Assembly (NCBI GenBank): GCA_030762175.1
Contig: JAUJEO010000019.1
Coordinates: forward strand, 4,718,001-4,782,000
Direction of reading: 5' to 3'
Length of the DNA: 64,000 bases
DNA from: Metallyticus violacea
Lineage: Eukaryota; Arthropoda; Insecta; Mantodea; Metallyticidae
Part shown: positions 9,445 through 21,168 of the stretch, piece by piece
Position numbering within the stretch: the stretch's first letter is position 1
Layout of the letters: each line of letters begins with the position of its first letter
Made by a program: the position numbers and the translations under genes
Notes under the pieces: generated by a model
The model's input: the letters and a program-made list of their open reading frames with translations, nothing else
Databases searched by the model: none
Told to the model about the DNA's origin: nothing

Positions 9445-12204
9445 TTTGATAGCCTTAGACAAGCATATTATGCGCAAAGAATCTCGAAAAGAAAAAAAAT
9501 TTTTTTCGAAGTTAGGAAACTTCGTTAGAATCACTTTTTTTCCGTTTTTATTTAAGATTACTGGTTCTCTTTCATTATACTAGTTTGATAGCCTCAGACA
9601 AGCATATTATGCGCAAAGAATCTCGAAAAGATTAAAATTTTATTTCGAAGTTTGGAAACTTCGTTAGAATCACTTTTTTTCCGTTCTTATTTGAGATAAC
9701 TGGTTCTCTTTCATTATACTAGTTTGATAGCCTCAGAAAAGCATATTATGCGCAAAGAATCTCTAAAAGAAAAAAAATTTTTTTCGAAGTTTGGAAACTT
9801 CGTTAGAATCACTTTTTTTCCGTTCTTATTTGTGATAACTGGTTCTCTTTCATTATACTAGTTTGATAGCCTCAGAAAAGCATAGGTATGCGCAAAGAAT
9901 CTCGAAAAGAAAAAAAATTTTTTTCGAAGTTTGGAAACTTCGTTAGAATCACTTTTTTTCCGTTCTTATGTGAGATAACTGGTTCTGTTTCATTATACTA
10001 GTTTGATAGTCTCAGAAAAGCATATTATGCGCAAAGAATCTAGAAAAGAAAAAAATTTTTTTTCGAAGATTGGAAACCTCGTTAGAATCACTTTTTTTCC
10101 GTTCTAATTTGAGATAACTGGTTCTCTTTCATTATACTAGTTTGATAGCCTCAGACAAGCATATTATGCGCAAAGAATCTCGAAAAGAAAAAAAATTTTT
10201 TTCGAAGTTTGGAAACTTCCTTAGAATCACTTTTTTTCCATTCTTATTTGAGATAACTTGTTCTCTTTCATTATACTAGTTTGATAGCCTTAGACAAGCA
10301 TATTATGCGCAAAGAATCTCGAAAAGAAAAAAATTTTTTTTCGAAGTTTGGAAACTTCCTTAGAATCACTTTTTTTCCATTCTTATTTGAGATAACTTGT
10401 TCTCTTTCATTATACTTGTTTGATAGACTCAGACAAGCATATTATGCGCAAAGAATCTCGAAAAGAAAAAAATTTTTTTTCGAAGTTTGGAAACTTTGTT
10501 ATAATCACTTTTTTTCCGTTCTTATTTAAGATTACTGGTTCTCTTTCATTATACTAGTTTGATAGCCTCAGACAAGCATATTATGCGCAAAGAATCTCGA
10601 AAAGAAAAAAATTTTTTTTCGAAGTTTGGAAACTTCGTTAGAATCACTTTTTTTCCGTTCTTATTTGAGATAACTTGTTCTCTTTCATTATACTAGTTTG
10701 ATAGCCTTAGACAAGCATATTATGCGCAAAGAATCTCGAAAAGAAAAAATTTTTTTTTCGAAGTTAGGAAACTTCGTTAGAATCACTTTTTTTCCGTTCT
10801 TATTTAAGATTACTGGTTCTCTTTCATTATACTAGTTTGATAGCCTCAGAAAAGCATATTATGCGCAAAGAATCTCTAAAAGAAAAAATTTTTTTTTCGA
10901 AGTTTGGAAACTTCGTTAGAATCACTTTCTTTCCATTCTTATTTGAGATAACTTGTTCTCTTTCATTATACTTCTTTGATAGCGTTAGACAAGCATATTA
11001 TGCGCAAAGAATCTCCAAAAGAAAAAAATTTTTTTTCGAAGTTTGGAAACTTCGTTAGAATCACTTTTTTTCCGGTCTTATTTAAGATTACTGGTTCTCT
11101 TTCATTATACTAGTTTGATAGCCTCAGACAAGCATATTATGCGCAAAGAATCTCGAAAAAAAAAAATTTTTTTTCGAAGTTTGGAAACTTCGTTAGAATC
11201 ACTTTTTTTCCGTTCTTATTTGAGATAACTTGTTCTCTTTCATTATACTAGTTTGATAGCCTTAGACAAGCATATTATGCGCAAAGAATCTCGAAAAGAA
11301 AAAAATTTTTTTTCGAAGTTTGGAAACTTCGTTAGAATCACTTTTTTTCCGTTCTTATTTGAGATAACTGGTTCTCTTTCATTATACTAGTTTGATAGCC
11401 TCAGACAAGCATATTATGCGCAAAGAATCTCGAAAAGAAAAAAATTTTTTTTCGAAGTTTGGAAACTTCCTTAGAATCACTTTTTTTCCATTCTTATTTA
11501 TGATAACTTGTTCTCTTTCATTATACTAGTTTGATAGCCTTAGACAAGCATATTATGCGCAAAGAATCTCGAAAAGAAAAAAATTTTTTTTCGAAGTTTG
11601 GAAACTTCGTTAGAATCACTTTTTTTCCGTTCTTATTTAAGATAACTTGTTCTCTTTCATTATCCTAGTTTGATAGCCTTAGACAAGCATATTATGCGCA
11701 AAGAATCTCGAAAAGAAAAAAAATTTTTTTCGAAGTTTGGAAACTTCCTTAGAATCACTTTTTTTCCATTCTTATTTGAGATAACTTGTTCTCTTTCATT
11801 ATACTAGTTTGATAGCCTTAGACAAGCATATTATGCGCAAAGAATCTCGAAAAGAAAAAAATTTTTTTTCGAAGTTTGGAAACTTCGTTAGAATCACTTT
11901 TTTTCCGTTCTTATTTAAGATAACTTGTTCTCTTTCATTATACTATTTGATAGCCTTAGACAAGCATATTATGCGCAAAGAATCTCGAAAAGAAAAAAAT
12001 TTTTTTTCGAAGTATGGAAACTTCGTTAGAATCACTTTTTTTCCGTTCTTATTTGAGATAACTGGTTCTCTTTCATTATACTAGTTTGATAGCCTCAGAC
12101 AAGCATATTATGCGCAAAGAATCTCGAAAAGAAAAAAATTTTTTTTCGAAGTTTGGAAACTTCGTTAGAATCACTTTTTTTCCGTTCTTATTTGAGATAA
12201 CTTG
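9445..12204. repeat. HOR long unit 3 (2,760 bp)
   Basis: Copy of 5592-8490 at 3,853 bp, without the doubled 138-bp monomer, hence 139 bp shorter. Private changes include AAACTTTGTTATAATC at 10,493 and AAGTATGG at 12,011. It also lacks the second ATTAAAATTTTATTT monomer, like long unit 2. Confidence 0.9.
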
Positions 12205-14620
12205 TTTGATAGCCTTAGACAAGCATATTATGCGCAAAGAATCTCGAAAAGAAAAAAAATTTTTTTCGAAGTTAGGAAACTTCGTTAGAATCACTTTTTT
12301 TCCGTTTTTATTTAAGATTACTGGTTCCCTTTCATTATACTAGTTTGATAGCCTCAGACAAGCATATTATGCGCAAAGAATCTCGAAAAGATTAAAATTT
12401 TATTTCGAAGTTTGGAAACTTCGTTAGAATCACTTTTTTTCCGTTCTTATTTGAGATAACTGGTTCTCTTTCATTATACTAGTTTGATAGCCTCAGAAAA
12501 GCATATTATGCGCAAAGAATCTCTAAAAGAAAAAAAATTTTTTTCGAAGTTTGGAAACTTCGTTAGAATCACTTTTTTTCCGTTCTTATTTGTGATAACT
12601 GGTTCTCTTTCATTATACTAGTTTGATAGCCTCAGAAAAGCATAGGTATGCGCAAAGAATCTCGAAAAGAAAAAAAATTTTTTTCGAAGTTTGGAAACTT
12701 CGTTAGAATCACTTTTTTTCCGTTCTTATGTGAGATAACTGGTTCTGTTTCATTATACTAGTTTGATAGTCTCAAAAAAGCATATTATGCGCAAAGAATC
12801 TAGAAAAGAAAAAAATTTTTTTTCGAAGATTGGAAACCTCGTTAGAATCACTTTTTTTCCGTTCTAATTTGAGATAACTGGACCTCTTTCATTATACTAG
12901 TTTGATAGCCTCAGACAAGCATATTATGCGCAAAGAATCTCGAAAAGAAAAAAATTTTTTTTCGAAGTTTGGAAACTTCCTTAGAATCACTTTTTTTCCA
13001 TTCTTATTTGAGATAACTTGTTCTCTTTCATTATACTAGTTTGATAGCCTTAGACAAGCATATTATGCGCAAAGAATCTCGAAAAGAAAAAAATTTTTTT
13101 TCGAAGTTTGGAAACTTCCTTAGAATCACTTTTTTTCCATTCTTATTTGAGATAACTTGTTCTCTTTCATTATACTTGTTTGATAGACTCAGACAAGCAT
13201 ATTATGCGCAAAGAATCTCGAAAAGAAAAAAATTTTTTTTCGAAGTTTGGAAACTTCGTTATAATCACTTTTTTTCCGTTCTTATTTAAGATTACTGGTT
13301 CTCTTTCATTATACTAGTTTGATAGCCTCAGACAAGCATATTATGCGCAAAGAATCTCGAAAAGAAAAAAATTTTTTTTCGAAGTTTGGAAACTTCGTTA
13401 GAATCACTTTTTTTCCGTTCTTATTTGAGATAACTTGTTCTCTTTCATTATTCTAGTTTGATAGCCTGAGACAAGCATATTATGCGCAAAGAATCTCGAA
13501 AAGAAAAAATTTTTTTTTCGAAGTTAGGAAACTTCGTTAGAATCACTTTTTTTCCGTTCTTATTTAAGATTACTGGTTCTCTTTCATTATACTAGTTTGA
13601 TAGCCTCAGACAAGCATATTATGCGCAAAGAATCTCGAAAAGATTAAAATTTTATTTCGAAGTTTGGAAACTTCGTTAGAATCACTTTTTTTCCGTTCTT
13701 ATGTGAGATAACTGGTTCTCTTTCATTATACTAGTTTGATAGCCTCAGAAAAGCATATTATGCGCAAAGAATCTCTAAAAGAAAAAATTTTTTTTTCGAA
13801 GTTTGGAAACTTCGTTAGAATCACTTTCTTTCCATTCTTATTTGAGATAACTTGTTCTCTTTCATTATACTTCTTTGATAGCCTTAGACAAGCATATTAT
13901 GCGCAAAGAATCTCCAAAAGAAAAAAATTTTTTTCGAAGTTTGGAAACTTCGTTAGAATCACTTTTTTTCCGTTCTTATTTAAGATTACTGGTTCTCTTT
14001 CATTATACTAGTTTGATAGCCTCAGACAAGCATATTATGCGCAAAGAATCTCGAAAAGAAAAAAATTTTTTTTCGAAGTTTGGAAACTTCGTTAGAATCA
14101 CTTTTTTTCCGTTCTTATTTGAGATAACTTGTTCTCTTTCATTATACTAGTTTGATAGCCTTAGACAAGCATATTATGCGCAAAGAATCTCGAAAAGAAA
14201 AAAATTTTTTTTCGAAGTTTGGAAACTTCGTTAGAATCACTTTTTTTCCGTTCTTATTTGAGATAACTGGTTCTCTTTCATTATACTAGTTTGATAGCCT
14301 CAGACAAGCATATTATGCGCAAAGAATCTCGAAAAGAAAAAAATTTTTTTTCGAAGTTTGGAAACTTCCTTAGAATCACTTTTTTTCCATTCTTATTTAT
14401 GATAACTTGTTCTCTTTCATTATACTAGTTTGATAGCCTTAGACAAGCATATTATGCGCAAAGAATCTCGAAAAGAAAAAAATTTTTTTTCGAAGTTTGG
14501 AAACTTCGTTAGAATCACTTTTTTTCCGTTCTTATTTAAGATAACTTGTTCTCTTTCATTATCCTAGTTTGATAGCCTTAGACAAGCATAGTATGCGGAA
14601 AGAATCTCGAAAAGAAAAAA
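12205..14620. repeat. HOR long unit 4, incomplete at its right end
   Basis: It follows the long-unit order to the TATCCTAG monomer (about 14,560), then leaves it at a diverged monomer with CATAGTATGCGGAAAG (14,588). It is the only unit with both the second ATTAAAATTTTATTT monomer (about 13,650, as in unit 1) and the extra TTAGACAAG monomer (about 14,160, as in units 2 and 3), so it most resembles the full ancestral order. Private changes are TCTCAAAAAAGC near 12,770 and CTGGACCTC near 12,880. Confidence 0.85.
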
Positions 14621-15825
14621 AATTTTTTTCGAAGTTTGGAAACTTCGTTAGAATCACTTTTTTTCCGTTCTTATTTGAGATAACTGGTTCTCTTTCATTA
14701 AACTAGTTTGATAGCCTCAGACAAGCATATTATGCGCAAAGAATCTCGAAAAGAAAAAAATTTTTTTTCGAAGTTTGGAAACTTCCTTAGAATCACTTTT
14801 TTTCCATTCTTATTTGAGATAACTTGTTCTCTTTCATTATACTTGTTTGATAGCCTTAGACAAGCATATTATACGCAAAGAATCTCGAAAAGAAAAAAAA
14901 TTTTTTTCGAAGTTTGGAAACTTCGCTAGAATCACTTTTTTTCCATTCTTATTTGATGTAGCTTGTTCTCTTTCATTATACTATTTGATAGCCTTAGACA
15001 AGCATATTATGCGCAAAGAATCTCGAAAAGAAAAAAATTTTTTTTCGAAGTTTGGAAACTTCGTTAGAATCACTTTTTTTCCGTTCTTTTTTGAGATAAC
15101 TGGTTCTGTTTCATTATACTAGTTTGATAGCCTCAGACAAGCATATTATGCGCAAAGAATCTCGAAAAGAAAAAAATTTTTTTTCGAAGTTTGGAAACTT
15201 CGTTAGAATCACTTTTTTTCCGTTCTTATTTGAGATAACTTGTTCTCTTTCATTATACTAGTTTGATAGCCTTAGACAAGCATATTATGCGCAAAGAATC
15301 TCGAAAAGAAAAATTTTTTTTTTCGAAGTTAGGAAACTTCGTTAGAATCACTTTTTTTCCGTTCTTATTTAAGATTACTGGTTCTCTTTCATTATACTAG
15401 TTTGATAGCCTCAGACAAGCATATTATGCGCAAAGAATCTCGAAAAGAAAAAAATTTTTTTTCGAAGTTTGGAAACTTCGTTAGAATCACTTTTTTTCCG
15501 TTCTTATTTGAGATAACTTGTTCTCTTTCATTATACTAGTTTGATAGCCTTAGACAAGCATATTATGCGCAAAGAATCTCGAAAAGAAAAAAATTTTTTT
15601 TCGAAGTTAGGAAACTTCGTTAGAATCACTTTTTTTCCGTTCTTATTTAAGATTACTGGTTCTCTTTCATTATACTAGTTTGCTAGCCTCAGACAAGCAT
15701 ATTATGCGCAAAGAATCTCGAAAAGATTAAAATTTTATTTCGAAGTTTGGAAACTTCGTTAGAATCACTTTTTTTCCGTTCTTATTTGAGATAACTGGTT
15801 CTCTTTCATTATACTAGTTTGATAG
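14621..15825. repeat. Family-A monomers without clear HOR order
   Basis: About nine monomers with mixed types and some degenerate bases: CATTAAACTAG (14,697), TATACGCAAAG (14,870), GATGTAGCTTG (14,955), TTCTTTTTTGAG (15,085), an A5T10 tract (15,310) and TTTGCTAGCC (15,680). Two successive GTTAGG units (15,330 and 15,607) lie two monomers apart. The stretch joins the 3.85-kb HOR to the 835-bp pair. Confidence 0.8.
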
Positions 15826-16660
15826 CCTCAGAAAAGCATATTATGCGCAAAGAATCTCTAAAAGAAAAAAATTTTTTTTCGAAGTTTGGAAACTTCGTTC
15901 GAATCACTTTTTTTCCGTTCTTATTTGAGATAACTGGTTCTCTTTCATTATACTATTTTGATAGCCTCAGAAAAGCATAGGTATGCGCAAAGAATCTCGA
16001 AAAGAAAAAAATTTTTTTTCGAAGTTTGGAAACTTCGTTAGAATCACTTTTTTTCCGTTCTTATTTGAGATAACTGGTTCTCTTTCATTATACTAGTTTG
16101 ATAGCCTCAGACAAGCATATTATGCGCAAAGAATCTCAAAAAGAAAAAAATTTTTTTTCGAAGTTTGGAAACTTCCTTAGAATCACTTTCTTTCCATTCT
16201 TATTTGAGATAACTTGTTCTCTTTCATTATACTTGTTTGATAGCCTTAGACAAGCATATTATGCGCAAAGAATCTCCAAAAGAAAAAAATTTTTTTTCGA
16301 AGTTTGGAAACTTCGTTAGAATCACTTTTTTTCCGTTCTTATTTAAGATTACTGGTTCTCTTTCATTATACTAGTTTGATAGCCTTAGACAAGCATATTA
16401 TGCGCAAAGAATCTCGAAAAGAAAAAAATTTTTTTTCGAAGTTTGGAAACTTCCTTAGAATCACTTTTTTTCCATTCTTATTTGAGATAACTTGTTCTCT
16501 TTCATTATACTTGTTTGATAGCCTTAGACAAGCATATTATGCGCAAAGAATCTCGAAAAGAAAAAAATTTTTTTTCGAAGTTTGGAAACTTCGTTATAAT
16601 CAATTTTTTTCCGTTCTTATTTAAGATTACTGGTTCTCTTTCATTATACTAGTTTGATAG
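15826..16660. repeat. 835-bp six-monomer duplication, copy 1
   Basis: Six monomers: CTCTAAAAG with GTTCGAATC (15,896); CATAGGTATG preceded by CTATTTTGATAG; CTCAAAAAG with CTTCC and TTTCTTTCCATTC; CTCCAAAAG; TTAGACAAG; and GTTATAATCAATTT (16,595). The GTTCGAATC, CTATTTTG, CTCAAAAAG and ATCAATTT changes recur exactly 835 bp later. The length is 6 x 139 plus 1 because the CATAGGTATG type is 140 bp. Confidence 0.93.
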
Positions 16661-17495
16661 CCTCAGAAAAGCATATTATGCGCAAAGAATCTCTAAAAGA
16701 AAAAAAATTTTTTTCGAAGTTTGGAAACTTCGTTCGAATCACTTTTTTTCCGTTCTTATTTGAGATAACTGGTTCTCTTTCATTATACTATTTTGATAGC
16801 CTCAGAAAAGCATAGGTATGCGCAAAGAATCTCGAAAAGAAAAAAATTTTTTTTCGAAGTTTGGAAACTTCGTTAGAATCACTTTTTTTCCGTTCTTATT
16901 TGAGATAACTGGTTCTCTTTCATTATACTAGTTTGATAGCCTCAGACAAGCATATTATGCGCAAAGAATCTCAAAAAGAAAAAAATTTTTTTTCGAAGTT
17001 TGGAAACTTCCTTAGAATCACTTTCTTTCCATTCTTATTTGAGATAACTTGTTCTCTTTCATTATACTTGTTTGATAGCCTTAGACAAGCATATTATGCG
17101 CAAAGAATCTCCAAAAGAAAAAAATTTTTTTTCGAAGTTTGGAAACTTCGTTAGAATCACTTTTTTTCCGTTCTTATTTAAGATTACTGGTTCTCTTTCA
17201 TTATACTAGTTTGATAGCCTTAGACAAGCATATTATGCGCAAAGAATCTCGAAAAGAAAAAAATTTTTTTTCGAAGTTTGGAAACTTCCTTAGAATCACT
17301 TTTTTTCCATTCTTATTTGAGATAACTTGTTCTCTTTCATTATACTTGTTTGATAGCCTTAGACAAGCATATTATGCGCAAAGAATCTCGAAAAGAAAAA
17401 AATTTTTTTTCGAAGTTTGGAAACTTCGTTATAATCAATTTTTTTCCGTTCTTATTTAAGATTACTGGTTCTCTTTCATTATACTAGTTTGATAG
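16661..17495. repeat. 835-bp six-monomer duplication, copy 2
   Basis: Direct tandem copy of the preceding six monomers with all private marks (GTTCGAATC at 16,731, CTATTTTG at 16,789, ATCAATTT at 17,435). The only difference I noticed is the A/T tract of the first monomer (A8T7 here against A7T8 in copy 1). Confidence 0.93.
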
Positions 17496-18599
17496 CCTCA
17501 GACAAGCATATTATGCGCAAAGAATCTCGAAAAGAAAAAAATTTTTTTTCGAAGTTTGGAAACTTCGTTAGAATCACTTTTTTTCCGTTCTTATTTGAGA
17601 TAACTTGTTCTCTTTCATTATACTAGTTTGATAGCCTTAGACAAGCATATTATGCGCAAAGAATCTCGAAAAGAAAAAATTTTTTTTTCGAAGTTAGGAA
17701 ACTTCGTTAGAATCACTTTTTTTCCGTTCTTATTTAAGATTACTGGTTCTCTTTCATTATACTAGTTTGATAGCCTCAGACAAGCATATTATGCGCAAAG
17801 AATCTCGAAAAGAAAAAAATTTTTTTTCGAAGTTTGGAAACTTCGTTAGAATCACTTTTTTTCCGTTCTTATTTGAGATAACTGGTTCTCTTTCATTATA
17901 CTAGTTTGATAGCCTCAGACAAGCATATTATGCGCAAAGAATCTCGAAAAGAAAAAAATTTTTTTTCGAAGTTTGGAAACTTCGTTAGAATCACTTTTTT
18001 TCCGTTCTTATTTAAGATTACTGGTTCTCTTTCATTATACTAGTTTGATAGCCTCAGACAAGCATATTATGCGCAAAGAATCTCCAAAAGAAAAAAAATT
18101 TTTTTCGAAGTTTGGAAACTTCGTTAGAATCACTTTTTTTCCGTTCTTATTTAAGATTACTGGTTCTCTTTCATTATACTAGTTTGATAGCCTTAGACAA
18201 GCATATTATGCGCAAAGAATCTCGAAAAGAAAAAAATTTTTTTTCGAAGTTTGGAAACTTCGTTAGAATCACTTTTTTTCCGTTCTTATTTGAGATAACT
18301 GGTTCTCTTTCATTATACTAGTTTGATAGTCTCAGAAAAGCATATTATGCGCAAAGAATCTAGAAAAGAAAAAAATTTTTTTTCGAAGATTGGAAACCTC
18401 GTTAGAATCACTTTTTTTCCGTTGTTATTTGAGATAACTGGTTCTCTTTCATTATACTAGTTTGATAGCCTCAGACAAGCATATTATGTGCAAAGAATCT
18501 CGAAAAGAAAAAAATTTTTTTTCGAAGTTTGGAAACTTCCTTAGAATCACTTTTTTTCCATTCTTATTTGAGATAACTTGTTCTCTTTCATTATACTTG
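17496..18599. repeat. Family-A monomers, loosely ordered
   Basis: Eight monomers: one GTTAGG unit (17,690), several plain TCAGACAAG units, CTCCAAAAG with A8T7 (18,085), and a CTAGAAAAG / CGAAGATTGG / CCTCG unit (18,360-18,405) followed by CCGTTGTTATTT. A TATTATGTGC change breaks the TGCGCA motif at 18,487. No exact duplication partner found. Confidence 0.75.
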
Positions 18600-19499
18600 T
18601 TTGATAGCCTTAGACAAGCATATTATGCGCAAAGAATCTCGAAAAGAAAAAATTTTTTTTTCGAAGTTAGGAAACTTCGTTAGAATCACTTTTTTTCCGT
18701 TCTTATTTAAGATTACTGGTTCTCTTTCATTATACTAGTTTGATAGCCTCAGACAAGCATATTATGCGCAAAGAATCTCGAAAAGATTAAAATTTTATTT
18801 CGAAGTTTGGAAACTTCGTTAGAATCACTTTTTTTCCGTTCTTATTTGAGATAACTGGTTCTCTTTCATTATACTAGTTTGATAGCCTCAGAAAAGCATA
18901 GGTATGCCTAAAGAATCTCGAAAAGAAAAAAATTTTTTTTCGAAGTTTGGAAACTTCGTTAGAATCACTTTTTTTCCGTTCTTATTTGAGGTAACTGGTT
19001 CTCTTTCATTATACTAGTTTGATAGCCTTAGACAAGCATATTATGCGCAAAGAATCTCGAAAAGAAAAAAATTTTTTTTCGAAGTTTGGAAACTTCCTTA
19101 GAATCACTTTCTTTCCATTCTTATTTGAGATAACTTGTTCTCTTTCATTATACATGTTTGATAGCCTTAGACAAGCATATTATGCGCAAAGAATCTACAA
19201 AAGAAAAAAATTTTTTTTCGAAGTTTGGAAACTTCCATAGAATCACTTTTTTTCCGTTCTTATTGAAGATTACTGGTTCTCTTTCATTATACTAGTTTGA
19301 TAGCCTCAGACAAGCATATTATGCGCAAAGAATCTCGAAAAGAAAAAAATTTTTTTTCGAAGTTTGGAAACTTCCTTAGAATCACTTTTTTTCCATTCTT
19401 ATTTGAGATAACTTGTTCTCTTTCATTATACTTGTTTGATAGCCTTAGACAAGCATATTATGCGCAAAGAATCTCGAAAAGAAAAAAATTTTTTTTCGA
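18600..19499. repeat. 1,669-bp-offset duplication, copy 1
   Basis: It matches 20,269-21,168 at an offset of 1,669 bp (12 x 139 plus 1). Shared private marks are CATAGGTATGCCTAAAG (18,897), TATACATGTTTG (19,151), CTACAAAAG with CTTCCATAG (19,231) and TTATTGAAGATTAC (19,260). GAGGTAACTGG near 18,990 is unique to this copy. Confidence 0.9.
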
Positions 19500-20268
19500 A
19501 GTTTGGAAACTTCGTTATAATCACTTTTTTTCCGTTCTTATTTGAGATAACTGGTTCTCTTTCATTATACTAGTTTGATAGCCTCAGAAAAGCATATTAT
19601 GCGCAAAGAATCTCTAAAAGAAAAAATTTTTTTTTCGAAGTTTGGAAACTTCGTTAGAATCACTTTTTTTCCGTTCTTATTTGAGATAACTGGTTCTCTT
19701 TCATTATACTAGTTTGATAGCCTCAGAAAAGCATAGGTATGCGCAAAGAATCTCGAAAAGAAAAAAAATTTTTTTCGAAGTTTGGAAACTTCGTTAGAAT
19801 CACTTTTTTTCCGTTCTTATTTGAGATAACTGGTTCTCTTTCATTATACTAGTTTGATAGCCTCAGAAAAGCATATTATGTGCAAAGAATCTCGAAAAAA
19901 AAAAATTTTTTTTCGAAGTTTGGAAACTTCCTTAGAATCACTTTTTTTCCATTCTTATTTGAGATAACTTGTTCTCTTTCATTATACTTGTTTGATAGCC
20001 TTAGACAAGCATATTATGCGCAAAGAATCTCGAAATGAAAAAAAATTTTTTTCGAAGTTTGGAAACTTCGTTATAATCACTTTTTTTCCGTTCTTATTTA
20101 AGATTACTGGTTCTCTTTCATTATACTAGTTTGATAGCCTCAGACAAGCATATAATGCGCAAAGAATCTCGAAAAGAAAAAAAATTTTTTTCGAAGTTTG
20201 GAAACTTCGTTGGAATCACTTTTTTTCCGTTCTTATTTGAGATAACTTGTTCTCTTTCATTATACTAG
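19500..20268. repeat. Family-A spacer between the 1,669-bp-offset copies
   Basis: It belongs to the first 1,669-bp period but is not found after the second copy. It contains CTCTAAAAG, CATAGGTATG, a TATGTGC monomer with GAAAAAAAAAA (19,880-19,905), CTCGAAATG (20,031), TATAATGCGC (20,151) and GTTGGAATC (20,209). Scattered single changes suggest a less recently homogenised stretch. Confidence 0.75.
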
Positions 20269-21168
20269 TTTGATAGCCTTAGACAAGCATATTATGCGCA
20301 AAGAATCTCGAAAAGAAAAAATTTTTTTTTCGAAGTTAGGAAACTTCGTTAGAATCACTTTTTTTCCGTTCTTATTTAAGATTACTGGTTCTCTTTCATT
20401 ATACTAGTTTGATAGCCTCAGACAAGCATATTATGCGCAAAGAATCTCGAAAAGATTAAAATTTTATTTCGAAGTTTGGAAACTTCGTTAGAATCACTTT
20501 TTTTCCGTTCTTATTTGAGATAACTGGTTCTCTTTCATTATACTAGTTTGATAGCCTCAGAAAAGCATAGGTATGCCTAAAGAATCTCGAAAAGAAAAAA
20601 ATTTTTTTTCGAAGTTTGGAAACTTCGTTAGAATCACTTTTTTTCCGTTCTTATTTGAGATAACTGGTTCTCTTTCATTATACTAGTTTGATAGCCTTAG
20701 ACAAGCATATTATGCGCAAAGAATCTCGAAAAGAAAAAAATTTTTTTTCGAAGTTTGGAAACTTCCTTAGAATCACTTTCTTTCCATTCTTATTTGAGAT
20801 AACTTGTTCTCTTTCATTATACATGTTTGATAGCCTTAGACAAGCATATTATGCGCAAAGAATCTACAAAAGAAAAAAATTTTTTTTCGAAGTTTGGAAA
20901 CTTCCATAGAATCACTTTTTTTCCGTTCTTATTGAAGATTACTGGTTCTCTTTCATTATACTAGTTTGATAGCCTCAGACAAGCATATTATGCGCAAAGA
21001 ATCTCGAAAAGAAAAAAATTTTTTTTTCGAAGTTTGGAAACTTCCTTAGAATCACTTTTTTTCCATTCTTATTTGAGATAACTTGTTCTCTTTCATTATA
21101 CTTGTTTGATAGCCTTAGACAAGCATATTATGCGCAAAGAATCTCGAAAAGAAAAAAATTTTTTTTCG
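20269..21168. repeat. 1,669-bp-offset duplication, copy 2
   Basis: It holds the same marks as copy 1 (GCCTAAAG at 20,574, TATACATG at 20,820, CTTCCATAG at 20,901, TTGAAG at 20,932). One tract near 21,018 is A7T9, total 16 instead of 15. The copies diverge at 21,169, where this one continues with GTTAGG and the other with GTTATAATC. Confidence 0.9.
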
